A stretch of DNA of 64,000 nt, taken from NCBI RefSeq assembly GCF_024266705.1, contig NZ_CP100757.1:1240001-1304000 (forward strand). Direction: 5' to 3'. Positions 43,568 to 52,362 of the stretch are shown here, piece after piece. Each line of letters opens with the position of its first letter. The stretch's first letter is position 1. The notes beneath the pieces were generated by a model. The model ran no database searches. It saw only the letters and a program-made list of their open reading frames with translations, and was not told the origin of the DNA. This DNA is from Natrinema gelatinilyticum (GTDB lineage Archaea > Halobacteriota > Halobacteria > Halobacteriales > Natrialbaceae). A program made the position numbers and the translations under genes.

Positions 43568-44028
43568 CTGAAAAACGATTCGAGATCTGCCCAACTAACG
43601 AATTCGACGTGGGTGACCGACGTATCGTCACTCTAGACGGATTCTCGGTCGGAATCTTCAACGTCGATGGGGAATACTACGCGATGAAAAACGACTGTCC
43701 TCACCAGCGCGCACCGCTCTGTGAAGGGAAACTCGGTGGTACTACGGAATCCGACAGTCCGGGTGAGTACGACTGGGTCCGGCCGGGGCAGGTCGTTCGC
43801 TGTCCATGGCACGGCTGGGAATTCGACGTCAAAACGGGGGAATCAGTGTTCAACCCCCACAAGGTGAAAGCCAAGACGTTCGAAGCACGAGTTGAGCCGT
43901 CCACTGGCGGGAATGCCGCTGCCGATGGTGGCTGTGAGGGCTGTGACGTCGACCTCGAGGGAGACGAGCCCCCCGTCGAGACGTATGATGTGGAAGTTGA
44001 ACGTGGAACGGTTGTGGTGTACCTATGA
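43564..44028 (+). CDS. Rieske [2Fe-2S] ferredoxin-type protein with extended loop
   Basis: A 154-residue Rieske protein. The cluster ligands are C45 and H47 (DCPHQRAPLC) and C80 and H83 (VRCPWHGWEFD). The spacing between the boxes is 33 residues, longer than usual because of an insertion GTTESDSPGEYDWVRPGQV. A tail (GNAADGGCEGCDVDLEGDEP) carries an extra CxxC. The protein starts inside the amidohydrolase stop and its own stop overlaps BCCT, so all three are one operon. It may deliver electrons or act as a regulatory ferredoxin; no oxygenase alpha subunit is present. Confidence 0.87.
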   Translation: MTEKRFEICPTNEFDVGDRRIVTLDGFSVGIFNVDGEYYAMKNDCPHQRAPLCEGKLGGTTESDSPGEYDWVRPGQVVRCPWHGWEFDVKTGESVFNPHKVKAKTFEARVEPSTGGNAAADGGCEGCDVDLEGDEPPVETYDVEVERGTVVVYL

Positions 44029-45668
44029 GTACCGATTCGGAGAGCGCCATCGAATCCTTCCGTGACGAAATCGATCCGTTCGTCTTCCTCGGCGGTGCGA
44101 TCGTCACCATCCTCGCGATCGGCTACATCGCCGCTCGCCCCGACGCCGCAGCGAAATCGCTCACGAACGCTAACAACTTCCTCTGGAGCGAGCTCGGCTG
44201 GCTCTTCCTCTGGGCGATGTTTCTCGCCGTCGCATTTTGCCTCTGGCTCTTGATTGGGCCGTGGGGCAACATTAAGTTCGGCGACCCCAACGAGGAACCG
44301 GAATTCTCGTATTTCTCGTTCCTCGCGATGTTGTTCTCCGCGGGGCTCTCGACTGGCCTGGTCTTCTACGGCCCGGCGGAGGCGCTGTACCACTACTCCT
44401 CAGGACTGCCGTTTTTCGGTTCCGAGGCGAAGAGTTCCGCCATCGTCCCTGATGCGATCCAGTATACGATGCTCCACTGGGGAATCTCCCCGTGGTCGGC
44501 GTATCTCGTTGTCGGCGTAACGATCGCCTATTACGTCCATCGCAAGGGCGCGCCAATCAAACCGTCGACCGTGTTCGCACCCTTCATCGGCGTCGAGAAC
44601 CTCGACGAGAACTGGGTGAAACCGCTCGACCTCCTGATGGTGGTTATCTCGGTGGGAGGTGTCGCCGTCTCGCTCGGCTTCGTCGTCACACAGTTCCTCG
44701 CGGGGATGTCCTACAACTACGGCGTCGAGGTCGGTGACCTCGGGACGATACTGGTAACTGTCGGTCTTACAGTCGGATTCACGGCCTCTGCAGCCTTGGG
44801 TGTCAAGCGCGGCATTCGTCGCGTTTCGACGTTCAACATGTATCTTTTCATCACACTTCTCGTAGTCGCGTTCGTGTTCGGTCCGACAGCGTTCCTGCTC
44901 ACCACCGGAACGGAGGCACTCGGCGGGTACGTCAACAACTTCGTCGGCATGAGTCTCTACATGAACGCAGCGAACGGCGTCGATTGGGTCGGTGGCTGGA
45001 CCGTCTTCTACTGGGCCTGGTGGTTCTCGTTCGCGCCCATGATCGGTATCTTCATCACACGCATCTGCCGGGGACGAACCATTCGCCAGGTTGTCTTCGC
45101 GGGGCTCATTGGAACTACCGCGGCCTCGTTCCCCTGGTTCATCGTTATGGGCGGGTCGTCGCTGTGGGTACAGACGAAGGGATCCCTCGATCTCCTCACG
45201 ATCGTGTTCGAGCAGGGACGCGAAGTCGCCGGCTTCCCGCTGTTCGAGACGCTCATTCCCTTCGGCGGTGTCTTTGCCGTCGGCTATCTACTACTCGTAC
45301 TCACGTTCCTGATCACTACCGTCGACTCGACGACGCTGAGCCTCGCGATGTTTACCACGGATGGGCGCGAGAACCCCTCGACCGTCAACCGTGTCACCTG
45401 GGGTGGGCTCGTGGGACTGCTCTCCTCGCTGTTGCTCATCAGCGGTGGCCTCGCTGCGCTCAAGGATTTCGTCGTCCTGCTCGGCTTCCCCATCGCGTTC
45501 GTCCTCGGGCTTTGTGTCGTCGGACTCGTTATCGAATTCGAGCAGCTCCACCCGGTCTTGTTGACCGAGCGCTATGAGAAAGACGAACGTGAAAATACTG
45601 ACCAACAGACGGTTGCAGGCTATCTCTCGAAACGTCGTCCCAACTGGATGGGAGGTACCGACGACTGA
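44025..45668 (+). CDS. BCCT-family transporter
   Basis: A 547-residue transporter of the betaine/carnitine/choline family with about 12 membrane helices. Hallmarks: FLAMLFSAGLSTGLVFYGPA, EALYHYSSGLPFFGSEA, GGWTVFYWAWWFSFAPMIGI (the tryptophan-rich box), FITRICRGRTIRQVV. Such transporters import quaternary amines, driven by sodium or protons, or exchange precursors. Coupling by a four-base overlap to the Rieske gene and its amidohydrolase suggests import of the growth substrate for that operon, for example a betaine-like N-heterocycle. That substrate is inference. Confidence 0.92.
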   Translation: MSTDSESAIESFRDEIDPFVFLGGAIVTILAIGYIAARPDAAAKSLTNANNFLWSELGWLFLWAMFLAVAFCLWLLIGPWGNIKFGDPNEEPEFSYFSFLAMLFSAGLSTGLVFYGPAEALYHYSSGLPFFGSEAKSSAIVPDAIQYTMLHWGISPWSAYLVVGVTIAYYVHRKGAPIKPSTVFAPFIGVENLDENWVKPLDLLMVVISVGGVAVSLGFVVTQFLAGMSYNYGVEVGDLGTILVTVGLTVGFTASAALGVKRGIRRVSTFNMYLFITLLVVAFVFGPTAFLLTTGTEALGGYVNNFVGMSLYMNAANGVDWVGGWTVFYWAWWFSFAPMIGIFITRICRGRTIRQVVFAGLIGTTAASFPWFIVMGGSSLWVQTKGSLDLLTIVFEQGREVAGFPLFETLIPFGGVFAVGYLLLVLTFLITTVDSTTLSLAMFTTDGRENPSTVNRVTWGGLVGLLSSLLLISGGLAALKDFVVLLGFPIAFVLGLCVVGLVIEFEQLHPVLLTERYEKDERENTDQQTVAGYLSKRRPNWMGGTDD

Positions 45669-45891
45669 TTCCCGTTCGATTATCGTCTCTTGATCCGTCT
45701 CGATGATTTCCGACCCGTCGTTGGTATACAGTATACACGTCTGAGGACCGGTCACAGAACCGTTGGTCAAAACATCAAATAGAAGTAATTATACCGGGCA
45801 ATATCGGATGTCATCTGATTCGACCAGATATTGCTGGTGCAGGATCCTGTTACCGACAAGTACACTACGCCGAGTTCTCACTATCGATCGC

Positions 45892-46320
45892 TCACCCGAA
45901 AGCAACGGCAACGACCGGTATCAGCGAGTCGAATATCACGTTCTGTGTCACGCTACCGAAAAGCGCCTTTCCAGTTGGCGACCGCTGTCGTCCGCCGATG
46001 ACGATGTAGCGTGCGTCCTGCTTCTCGGCGTACGCGACGATCTCGGCCGCAGGGTCGCCGACGCGTACCGATAGCGAGAGATCCGGCTGCATCGGCTCTT
46101 CCGTTGCTCGAGACACGATATTCTCCCCTACCTTCCGGACCTCATAGTTATCGGTCAGGTCCTGTCCCTCGACGTCTTTCTCGAGGACTTCGACGAGTTC
46201 CGAACGGTCGAGGACGTGGACCGCGTGCAAGTCTTCTTCGAGGTCAGCCGCGAGCGTCTGTGCTTCTCCGAGAACGGAGGCCGCTCTGTCCGAGTCGTCG
46301 ATCGCTGCTACAATCGCCAT
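45892..46320 (-). CDS. Universal stress protein (UspA family)
   Basis: A 142-residue Usp domain. AIVAAIDDSDRAASVLGEAQ opens it, and the ATP-binding signature is VIGGRQRSPTGKALFGSVTQ (G-2x-G-9x-G-S/T-like), followed by IPVVAVAFG. ATG at 46320 (MAIVAAID) is the usual start. It lies alone behind BCCT, convergent to it. Such single-domain proteins bind ATP and are tied to stress or transporter regulation. The palindromic GTATACAGTATAC at about 45724 between BCCT and Usp may be a shared terminator or site. Confidence 0.9.
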   Translation of the reverse strand: MAIVAAIDDSDRAASVLGEAQTLAADLEEDLHAVHVLDRSELVEVLEKDVEGQDLTDNYEVRKVGENIVSRATEEPMQPDLSLSVRVGDPAAEIVAYAEKQDARYIVIGGRQRSPTGKALFGSVTQNVIFDSLIPVVAVAFG

Positions 46321-46473
46321 ATAGTGTCGTCGGAGCCGATCGTGAAAGGCATTCCGACAGAGTAAGAGCGTCACCGAGGTGGAGCCGTGTTCGTCATCGG
46401 AAGAGACCTTCGCGCAATTCTCGCTTCCGCGCGTCCCTGTTACATGGATGCAGTCGTCTGTTATCGATACGAG

Positions 46474-47633
46474 TCAACGGTCCGCGAGCCAAATCAATGG
46501 GGGAACGGCAAGGCCGAAGTAAAATAACAGGCTCGCGAACGAGGCAGTATACGCGAGTCGCGTGGCAGCAGTGCCGACGTACACCGGGCCGAGACTGTCG
46601 ATGGTGAAGCACACGGCTCGGAGCGCACCGAGGTCGCTGCCGACGGTCTCGTCGGCCAGTACATCGACTAAATAGATGTACATGACTGGCCAAATCGTCG
46701 TCAATCCCACAGCGAAAATAAACAGTTCGATACCGAGCCCGATAACCGAGCCCGCCCAAAGCATTACGATGAGGCCGACAATACTGAGCCCTGTCGACCC
46801 GAGCCCGAGGTAGATAGGCCGTCGCCGCTCACAGACATACCGGCCACGGGCGTGACGAGCATCTCCGTGACGAACACGCTGGCGAACGCGACAGTGGCCT
46901 CGAACGGCGTAAACGATTTCTCTAACTGGAGAAACGTCGGTAGAAAACTCGCGCTCCCCTGCCAGATGAAGTTGAAAACGGACAGCACGAACAGGATGGC
47001 GTACATCTCCCAGGATCGGAACAGCCGAGAGAAGGCTGACGGAATGTCGAGGGCAACCACCGAGATACGATACGAGTCGCGGTTGAGTCGGTGGCCACCG
47101 ACAGCGACGAGCAGAAGTAACACGATAATCGGCACGAAGGCGTTTCGCCACGCAGCAACACTGATGACGGAGACGGCTAGCACCGCCGAGAGCGCGCTTC
47201 CCAGATTGACAGCGGCGTCTCTGATACCGGACGCGCGGCCACGGTTCTCGTCGAAAAGTTTATGTATGAGTACGATTCCCGCTGGTTCGAACATCCCGTA
47301 GCCAAATCCGATGTGACCGAGACCGACGATGAACATCGCGAACTGACTCGAGAACGTCAGCAGGAGAAAGCCGGTGACCATCACCCCCCGACTTACGAAC
47401 AAGACGAGATTCGACGAGAGACGCTCGGAGTAGCGGCCACCGGGATACTGCGCGAGAGTGTTACACGCCCACATGAACGAAATGGAAGCCCCTGCCGAAG
47501 CAGGGGTGATGCCGAAGTCGTCGATTATCTCTAGCATCGGCGCGATAACGAGGATGCCAGACAGTGAGACAACGATTCCGAGGGCGTGTACGTTCAGCTG
47601 CTTCTTGCTGTAGTCGTAAAACGTTTCGAGCAT
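46474..47633 (-). pseudogene. MFS transporter with a frameshift
   Basis: The 5' part (47633 to about 46830) reads MLETFYDYSKKQLNVHALGI and continues through six or more membrane helices to FASVFVTEMLVTPVAGMSVS. The 3' part is in another frame: RRRPIYLGLGSTGLSIVGLI, WPVMYIYLVDVLADETVGSD and LFYFGLAVPPLIWLADR. A one-base indel near 46820-46840, just in the central G-x-x-x-DR-x-GRR loop, separates them. Both halves are otherwise well preserved, so the lesion is recent or an assembly error. The family exports or imports small metabolites. Confidence 0.8.
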
Positions 47634-47750
47634 CTAATTTCGTTTCCAGGTTGGTCCGCTATCCGTGTCCGTTGTCTCAGTGCGACAGGTATCGTCCGCG
47701 GCGTCACTGCTCCGTTTCACACGGTAGAGTAACGACGCTGTCTCCGTCAT

Positions 47751-48167
47751 CTATCTTGAGAGCAGGATGACGGCGACGACTGCGAATCCGAGTCCGGTCA
47801 ACTCGACCGCAGTGAGCGATTCGTCGAGAACAGTGACCGCCAGGATTGCTGTCCCGAGGATGTACATGCCACTGATACCAGTTGCGATGGCCGCAGAGCC
47901 GGATCTGAGCGCCAAGTAATACGCGATCGTTCCGCCCCCGAGAAAGAGTCCGGCGACAAGCGCGATACCAATGCTTCCGGGAGCAGTAACTAGTCGCTCC
48001 CCGCTAACGGCGACGTAGGTTACGGCGACGCCGATCCCGGCCGTATATGTGTAGACGACGGCTTGTTCAGCCGGGAGGCCGCCTGTAGCAACTTTTGCGA
48101 GAAAGGCCCACCCGGTGTACAGAAGCATAGCTCCGACTGCAAAGGTGACTGTCTTTTCCATTGGCAT
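47751..48167 (-). CDS. EamA-family small transporter
   Basis: A 138-residue protein with four or five membrane helices: AVGAMLLYTGWAFLAKVATG, AVVYTYTAGIGVAVTYVAVS, IGIALVAGLFLGGGTIAYYL and AIATGISGMYILGTAILAVT. It is a half-size EamA (DMT) unit, likely acting as a dimer. Two in-frame Met codons (48167 and 48161) are possible starts. It is divergent to the saccharopine-dehydrogenase-like gene. Substrate unknown. Confidence 0.85.
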   Translation of the reverse strand: MPMEKTVTFAVGAMLLYTGWAFLAKVATGGLPAEQAVVYTYTAGIGVAVTYVAVSGERLVTAPGSIGIALVAGLFLGGGTIAYYLALRSGSAAIATGISGMYILGTAILAVTVLDESLTAVELTGLGFAVVAVILLSR

Positions 48168-48286
48168 CCTGTTACTCTCGGCCAGAAAAAATAGCCTTTT
48201 CGCTGACAACGGTTTGGTGATTCGTCCCCGGCTCTGCGAGCGATCCGTAGTTTTAAGGGGGAACAGAGTGGTCTTATAGCTGGCAG

Positions 48287-49540
48287 ATGAGTAGCAAGAC
48301 TGTCGTACTAGGCGGTTCTGGAGCAATGACATCGGGGTGCGTCTACGACCTTCATCAGACGAGTGACTTCGATGAAATCGTCGTCGCCGACGCTGACGAA
48401 GCAAACGCGCGCCGCCTCGTCGAACTCGTCGACGACGACCGATTTCGGTTCGAGTCAGTCGATGCGACCGACACGGACGATATCGTGAGAGTCCTCGATG
48501 ACGCGGATTACGTCGTCAACGGCTTACCGTATCAGTTCGAGGAGAACGTCCTCGATGCAATTCAACGAATAGGCGACCTCACGGGTGTCGACCTGAACGC
48601 GTTCGACTTCGACGACGTTCTCGACCGATCCGAGGAGTTCGCCGACGCGGGGAACGCTCTCTGGTTCGCTAACGGTGGCCTCGTGAGTACTATCGCGCTC
48701 GGAATGGTCGCCTGTGACCGTTTTGACGATGTCGAGGACGTCAATTTCTACTGGGGAATGTGGCGGCTCCTCACGCAGACGACGCCCGGGTTAACAGACA
48801 CGGTCACGTATGAACACGATCCCGACGTCGACGAGCGGGCGAAGTGGGAAGACGGTGAAGTCATTAACGATCTCCCGGCGTTCAGTGAGCGGCGGACATT
48901 CGAGTTCCCGGACCCGATCGGAGAGGAAGAAACGTACGTCATCTCTCACCCCGAACCGATCACGTTCCCGAAGTCCCCGGTCGCACAGGAGAAAAACGTC
49001 GACCGTATTATCACGCGCGGTGCATGGCACGATGAGTGGAAGCGCTACGAACGAACACTACACGCAGCGAACGCCTTCGAGACGGATTCTATCGAGGTTG
49101 ACGGAACAGCAGTTGACCCAGTCGACGTGATGCAAGAGCAGGTAAAAGCCCGAGGACGAGAACTCGAAACAGAGTGGAAGCCACCTGCAAAGCTATCGCC
49201 GGAGACGGAGTGGACGCCCCAGACGATCCTCTCTGCCGAAGTAACTGGATCGGTTGACGGCCAGGACGACCGAGCAGTCTTCCACTTCAGGCAGCCGTTC
49301 CCGTTCTTCGACGGTCACGATATCACGCTGATGCGCGAATACGGCTGTTACGTTGGCGTCCCGCTGTCCGTAACGCTACAACTCATGGCCGACGGCGATA
49401 TTGATGCGGATGGAATATTTATCACCGAGACGAGTGGTATCGACGCAGAACAATATTTCGATGAGATGCAAGAACGAGGGTTCAATCTTTTTGCCGAACA
49501 GTCTCCAGATTCGACAATAATGGCACAAAATCAGAATTAG
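48287..49540 (+). CDS. Saccharopine dehydrogenase-like oxidoreductase
   Basis: A 417-residue protein with an N-terminal NAD(P)-binding domain, SKTVVLGGSGAMTSGCVYDL followed by VVADADEANARRLVELVDDD, and the saccharopine-dehydrogenase-like pattern DYVVNGLPYQFEENVLDAI. The C-terminal part (GRELETEWKPPAKLSPETEW, DGHDITLMREYGCYVGVPLS, LQLMADGDIDADGIFITETS) is the second domain. Many such proteins in catabolic clusters act on amino-acid- or imine-like compounds; the substrate is unknown. A TATA-like TTTTAAGG lies about 35 bases upstream. Neighbours are transporters. Confidence 0.8.
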   Translation: MSSKTVVLGGSGAMTSGCVYDLHQTSDFDEIVVADADEANARRLVELVDDDRFRFESVDATDTDDIVRVLDDADYVVNGLPYQFEENVLDAIQRIGDLTGVDLNAFDFDDVLDRSEEFADAGNALWFANGGLVSTIALGMVACDRFDDVEDVNFYWGMWRLLTQTTPGLTDTVTYEHDPDVDERAKWEDGEVINDLPAFSERRTFEFPDPIGEEETYVISHPEPITFPKSPVAQEKNVDRIITRGAWHDEWKRYERTLHAANAFETDSIEVDGTAVDPVDVMQEQVKARGRELETEWKPPAKLSPETEWTPQTILSAEVTGSVDGQDDRAVFHFRQPFPFFDGHDITLMREYGCYVGVPLSVTLQLMADGDIDADGIFITETSGIDAEQYFDEMQERGFNLFAEQSPDSTIMAQNQN

Positions 49541-49659
49541 CCCGAGTCAAAAAGTGCGAGAAATGGGTGTCCGGTTATACGTACGCTCGTAACGTTGTAG
49601 AATCTGGGCCTCTTCTACGGCGTTCGAATCGCGGGCTGCTGAGTCAATTGAATTGAAAT

Positions 49660-49671
49660 ATTCGACAATTC
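49660..49671 (+). promoter_or_regulatory. Half-match to the IclR-region 17-mer
   Basis: ATTCGACAATTC equals the first 12 bases of the reverse complement of site 1, then diverges. It lies behind the saccharopine-dehydrogenase-like gene in A+T-rich DNA. 49541-50110 has no gene. Confidence 0.3.
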
Positions 49672-50109
49672 AAAGATATCCAATTTGTTCTTCATTTCGA
49701 TATATAGTCTACGACTGCCCGTTTTCTCGAGCGAGCGGTCAAATTTTATGCAATAATTTACTTTCAGAAGAAATAAATATTCCTTCGCACCGGCCGCCGA
49801 GACTTTGCACCTGGCTTTCGGCGTGACCTTCTATCCCGGCCGGCTTCGCGCCGCGAACTCTCGAGAGTCACATCCCCCGGCGACCGAGACGGCAGCGTTC
49901 GTTTTCGGTTCTCAAGGTGATCGGTGAGGAATCGAGTGGCGACGATGGCTGGTCGGTCGGGTCGTTATCGGACACTTCGCTCGTTGTATTCTGCCTCCGT
50001 ATCAAACACTGCTCGCTGCGTTCGAACTTTCGTGGCTCGCATTTCCGGGCAATCAGTAAGCGTGCTCGCCGTTTCCGTCCAGAGTTAACCGATCGCAGGT
50101 TCGATATCC

Positions 50110-50330
50110 GTCTCGACGAACCCGAAACGAGGACACTTCGTGCACCGCGTCGGTCACTCTCGACAATGACGAACAGATCTATGTCGCTCTGACGGTCGGC
50201 TTCGCCGCGAGTGACGCGTCCGAAGACAAGGATTCCGACAACCTCGTCGGCGACATCTTCGTCGTCAATGGCCTGCCTGATCCGAGAGACGAACGTTCGA
50301 GTCAGGGTCCGGAACTCCGATTACTCGAAC
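50110..50330 (-). pseudogene. Remnant of a nucleotidyltransferase-domain protein
   Basis: The minus strand reads FVSRIRQAIDDEDVADEVVG, then ILVFGRVTRGEADRQSDIDL and FVIVESDRRGARSV. The stretch FGRVTRGEADRQSDIDL matches the GS/R-x-x-RGEA-x-x-x-SDIDL core of MNT/NTP_transf_2 proteins, with the DxD metal ligands kept. An in-frame TAA lies just upstream, and after RGARSV the matching sequence is in another frame. It is a decayed gene. Confidence 0.55.
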
Positions 50331-50416
50331 GACAACACGAAGTGAGAGAAGGGAAAGCGGTATACGTAGCCCACAGACCGAAGACAGTGAGTCGACGAGA
50401 CAGCTGAACACAAACT

Positions 50417-51196
50417 ATGAGCTGGAGAGATCAGTGGCCGGGACTACCGCGTGAGCCGGAGACCGAACCGACGGAGAAGACGACGGCCGAATTCCGGGTC
50501 GCGCTCAAATCATCGGCCTGTAAGATCTCGGCCGAAATTGCAGCGCTTCGCGAAGACGCGGGAGAAATTGTGACGTTCGAGTCGCGGACCGAAGCGGTGG
50601 CCGAACTGCTCGAGGGCAGTGATCGAGACGATCTTCGGTTTCAGCGACCCGCACCGAACGATCCCGGTGCCGCCGACGTGTATCTCGTCGCGGTCCTGGA
50701 CTCCGAACCGGAGCCGGCTGAACGAGGACCACCGGAAGACGGCTGGACGTTCGATATGCGGGCCCAGCAGGTCGGAGCGCTTTCGGAGTCGCTGCTCAGC
50801 GCATATTCGTGGGACCCTCCGCCGATCGTGTCGTACGTGGCCGCGGATCTCGGACTCGAGCCAGACGCAGTTCGGATCGAAGTCGACCAGTCGCCCGGGA
50901 GCGTCGGCCGTTCGGAGCGCGACGGCGGCGACGGTCGGTGGTTGCCCGACGTCGAATTTATCGTTCGCCGGCGGAACGGATCGCATCCGGACGGGTACGA
51001 CGGACCGGTGATCAAACGCTATCTCGCCGAGGTCAAGCACGGCTCGACGAGTTTCGAACGTCACCAACGCACCCGGATGACCCGGCTGGCCGCCGAGACG
51101 GGCGCCAATCTCGAGGTGCTCGTCATTCGAGTGGATCTCGAAGGAACGCCGCAAACGTACGACCTGACGATCCGGACCGTATCAGCGGACGAGTGA
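50417..51196 (+). CDS. Uncharacterised protein with a PD-(D/E)XK-like nuclease core
   Basis: A 259-residue acidic protein. In the C-terminal third, WLPDVEFIVRRRNG is followed after a loop by IKRYLAEVKHGSTSFERHQR. Asp178, Glu205 and Lys207 form the order D...E-x-K on adjacent strands, typical of PD-(D/E)XK nucleases, and LEVLVIRVDL is a further strand after a helix. The N-terminal domain (FRVALKSSACKISAEIAALR, VYLVAVLDSEPEPAERGP) is unknown. I do not recognise a named family. Defence, repair or mobile-element functions are possible. It lies next to a decayed nucleotidyltransferase fragment and an HD-domain gene. Confidence 0.6.
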   Translation: MSWRDQWPGLPREPETEPTEKTTAEFRVALKSSACKISAEIAALREDAGEIVTFESRTEAVAELLEGSDRDDLRFQRPAPNDPGAADVYLVAVLDSEPEPAERGPPEDGWTFDMRAQQVGALSESLLSAYSWDPPPIVSYVAADLGLEPDAVRIEVDQSPGSVGRSERDGGDGRWLPDVEFIVRRRNGSHPDGYDGPVIKRYLAEVKHGSTSFERHQRTRMTRLAAETGANLEVLVIRVDLEGTPQTYDLTIRTVSADE

Positions 51197-51207
51197 GACC
51201 GGCGGCT

Positions 51208-51399
51208 TCAGTTGTGAGGGCAGTCGTCGCAGTCGGCACCACAGTTGTGCACGAGACGCGTGTTCGACGGATTGGATTTGGTGATCAGTAACGACTCGCT
51301 GCTGCTGTCGATCCGCCGCCGTGACCGCGCACAGGTCGTCGATTCGACTCGGCGGGTATCTGCTCGGTTCGCCGGACGTGACAGCGAACAACTGGCCAA
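51208..51399 (-). CDS. Possible small Cys-rich protein
   Basis: A 63-codon frame whose last 30 residues read ESLLITKSNPSNTRLVHNCG, ADCDDCPHN, giving C-x3-C-x2-C. The first half looks less protein-like (RRRIDSSS). It could be a small metal-binding protein or the tail of a lost gene. 51400-51628 shows nothing else. Confidence 0.25.
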   Translation of the reverse strand: MASCSLSRPANRADTRRVESTTCARSRRRIDSSSESLLITKSNPSNTRLVHNCGADCDDCPHN

Positions 51400-51628
51400 C
51401 GAGACGACGATAACATAGGGCTCCGGACGTAAGCCGGCTCACATCCCATTCGACGAAGGCCTCGCTACTCACGGTTCTCGAGTTACAGTCGGCTCCCGAG
51501 AGAGCCGCTACCGTTCGATCCAGCGGGAAAACAGACCGGATCGTACGCCTCTATTCGTATATCGGTCCAGAAATTTCACAATCACTACACGACGGGGGAG
51601 GCGAGTTTCCCACGCTATGTAGCAGGAA

Positions 51629-52282
51629 TTGGGTCCCCTTGCACGGACGTTGTCGCTGCCGTACTACGACGCCGCCCTCCCGGCACACGATCGGTTCCAC
51701 GCCAGGCGTGTCCGTGATCTGGCGCTTCGGATGGCGAACGAGTGTACGGACCCCGTGGACACGGCCGTTCTCTCCGCGGCGGCCTGGTTCCACGACATCG
51801 GTCGCCCGCTCGAGCGATCGGGGGAAATCGACGATCACGACGAGTGGGCCACGGCGGAGGCGGCGGCGCTTCTCGAAACCGAAGGCGGGACAGCCGACCG
51901 CATCGAGGCCATCACACATTGCATTCGAACACACAGTGTTCGGGCCGGTTCCCCGGACCCGGGGACGCTCGAGGCGGAGTTACTGTTCGACGCGGACAAA
52001 CTGGACGCGGCCGGCGCACACGGCATCGTTCGGCTGGCCTGCATCGTCGGCGAGCGATCGGGCCAAACGGGTGACCGATACGCGGTCCTCGACGACGCGT
52101 CAGTTTCCGGGTCGGAGCGGTCAGATCGTCCGGATATTGCCATTCTTCGAGAGTGGGCGTGGGAACGTCTGGATCGGTTGTACACGCCACCGGGACGACG
52201 TCTCGGAGAGTCTCGGTGGGATTTCATGAACGAATTTTTTGCCCGGTTCGATAGCGAAATCGGGGTCGACGGGGAGCGATAA
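51629..52282 (+). CDS. HD-domain phosphohydrolase, TTG or lost start
   Basis: A 217-residue HD protein. HDRFHARRVRDLALRMANEC, SAAAWFHDIGRPLERSGEID and ELLFDADKLDAAGAHGIVRL provide the H...HD...D metal ligands. Members hydrolyse nucleotides or other phosphate esters. No ATG precedes the domain in frame: an in-frame TAG lies nine bases before the TTG at 51629. Either TTG is used or the true N-terminus is damaged. The C-terminus is complete (MNEFFARFDSEIGVDGER). It ends shortly before the IS630 element. Confidence 0.75.
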   Translation: MGPLARTLSLPYYDAALPAHDRFHARRVRDLALRMANECTDPVDTAVLSAAAWFHDIGRPLERSGEIDDHDEWATAEAAALLETEGGTADRIEAITHCIRTHSVRAGSPDPGTLEAELLFDADKLDAAGAHGIVRLACIVGERSGQTGDRYAVLDDASVSGSERSDRPDIAILREWAWERLDRLYTPPGRRLGESRWDFMNEFFARFDSEIGVDGER

Positions 52283-52362
52283 GACGAGTGGAATACGTGG
52301 CCGAAGCGATTCCCGATGCGACGATGGCGTAGAACGTCACCGCGTCGATGGCAGGTTTGCTA

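Noticed and set aside
45724..45737. GTATACAGTATAC as an operator of BCCT or Usp
   Set aside because: It lies between convergent gene ends, so a promoter role is unlikely; kept only as a possible termination-region feature.
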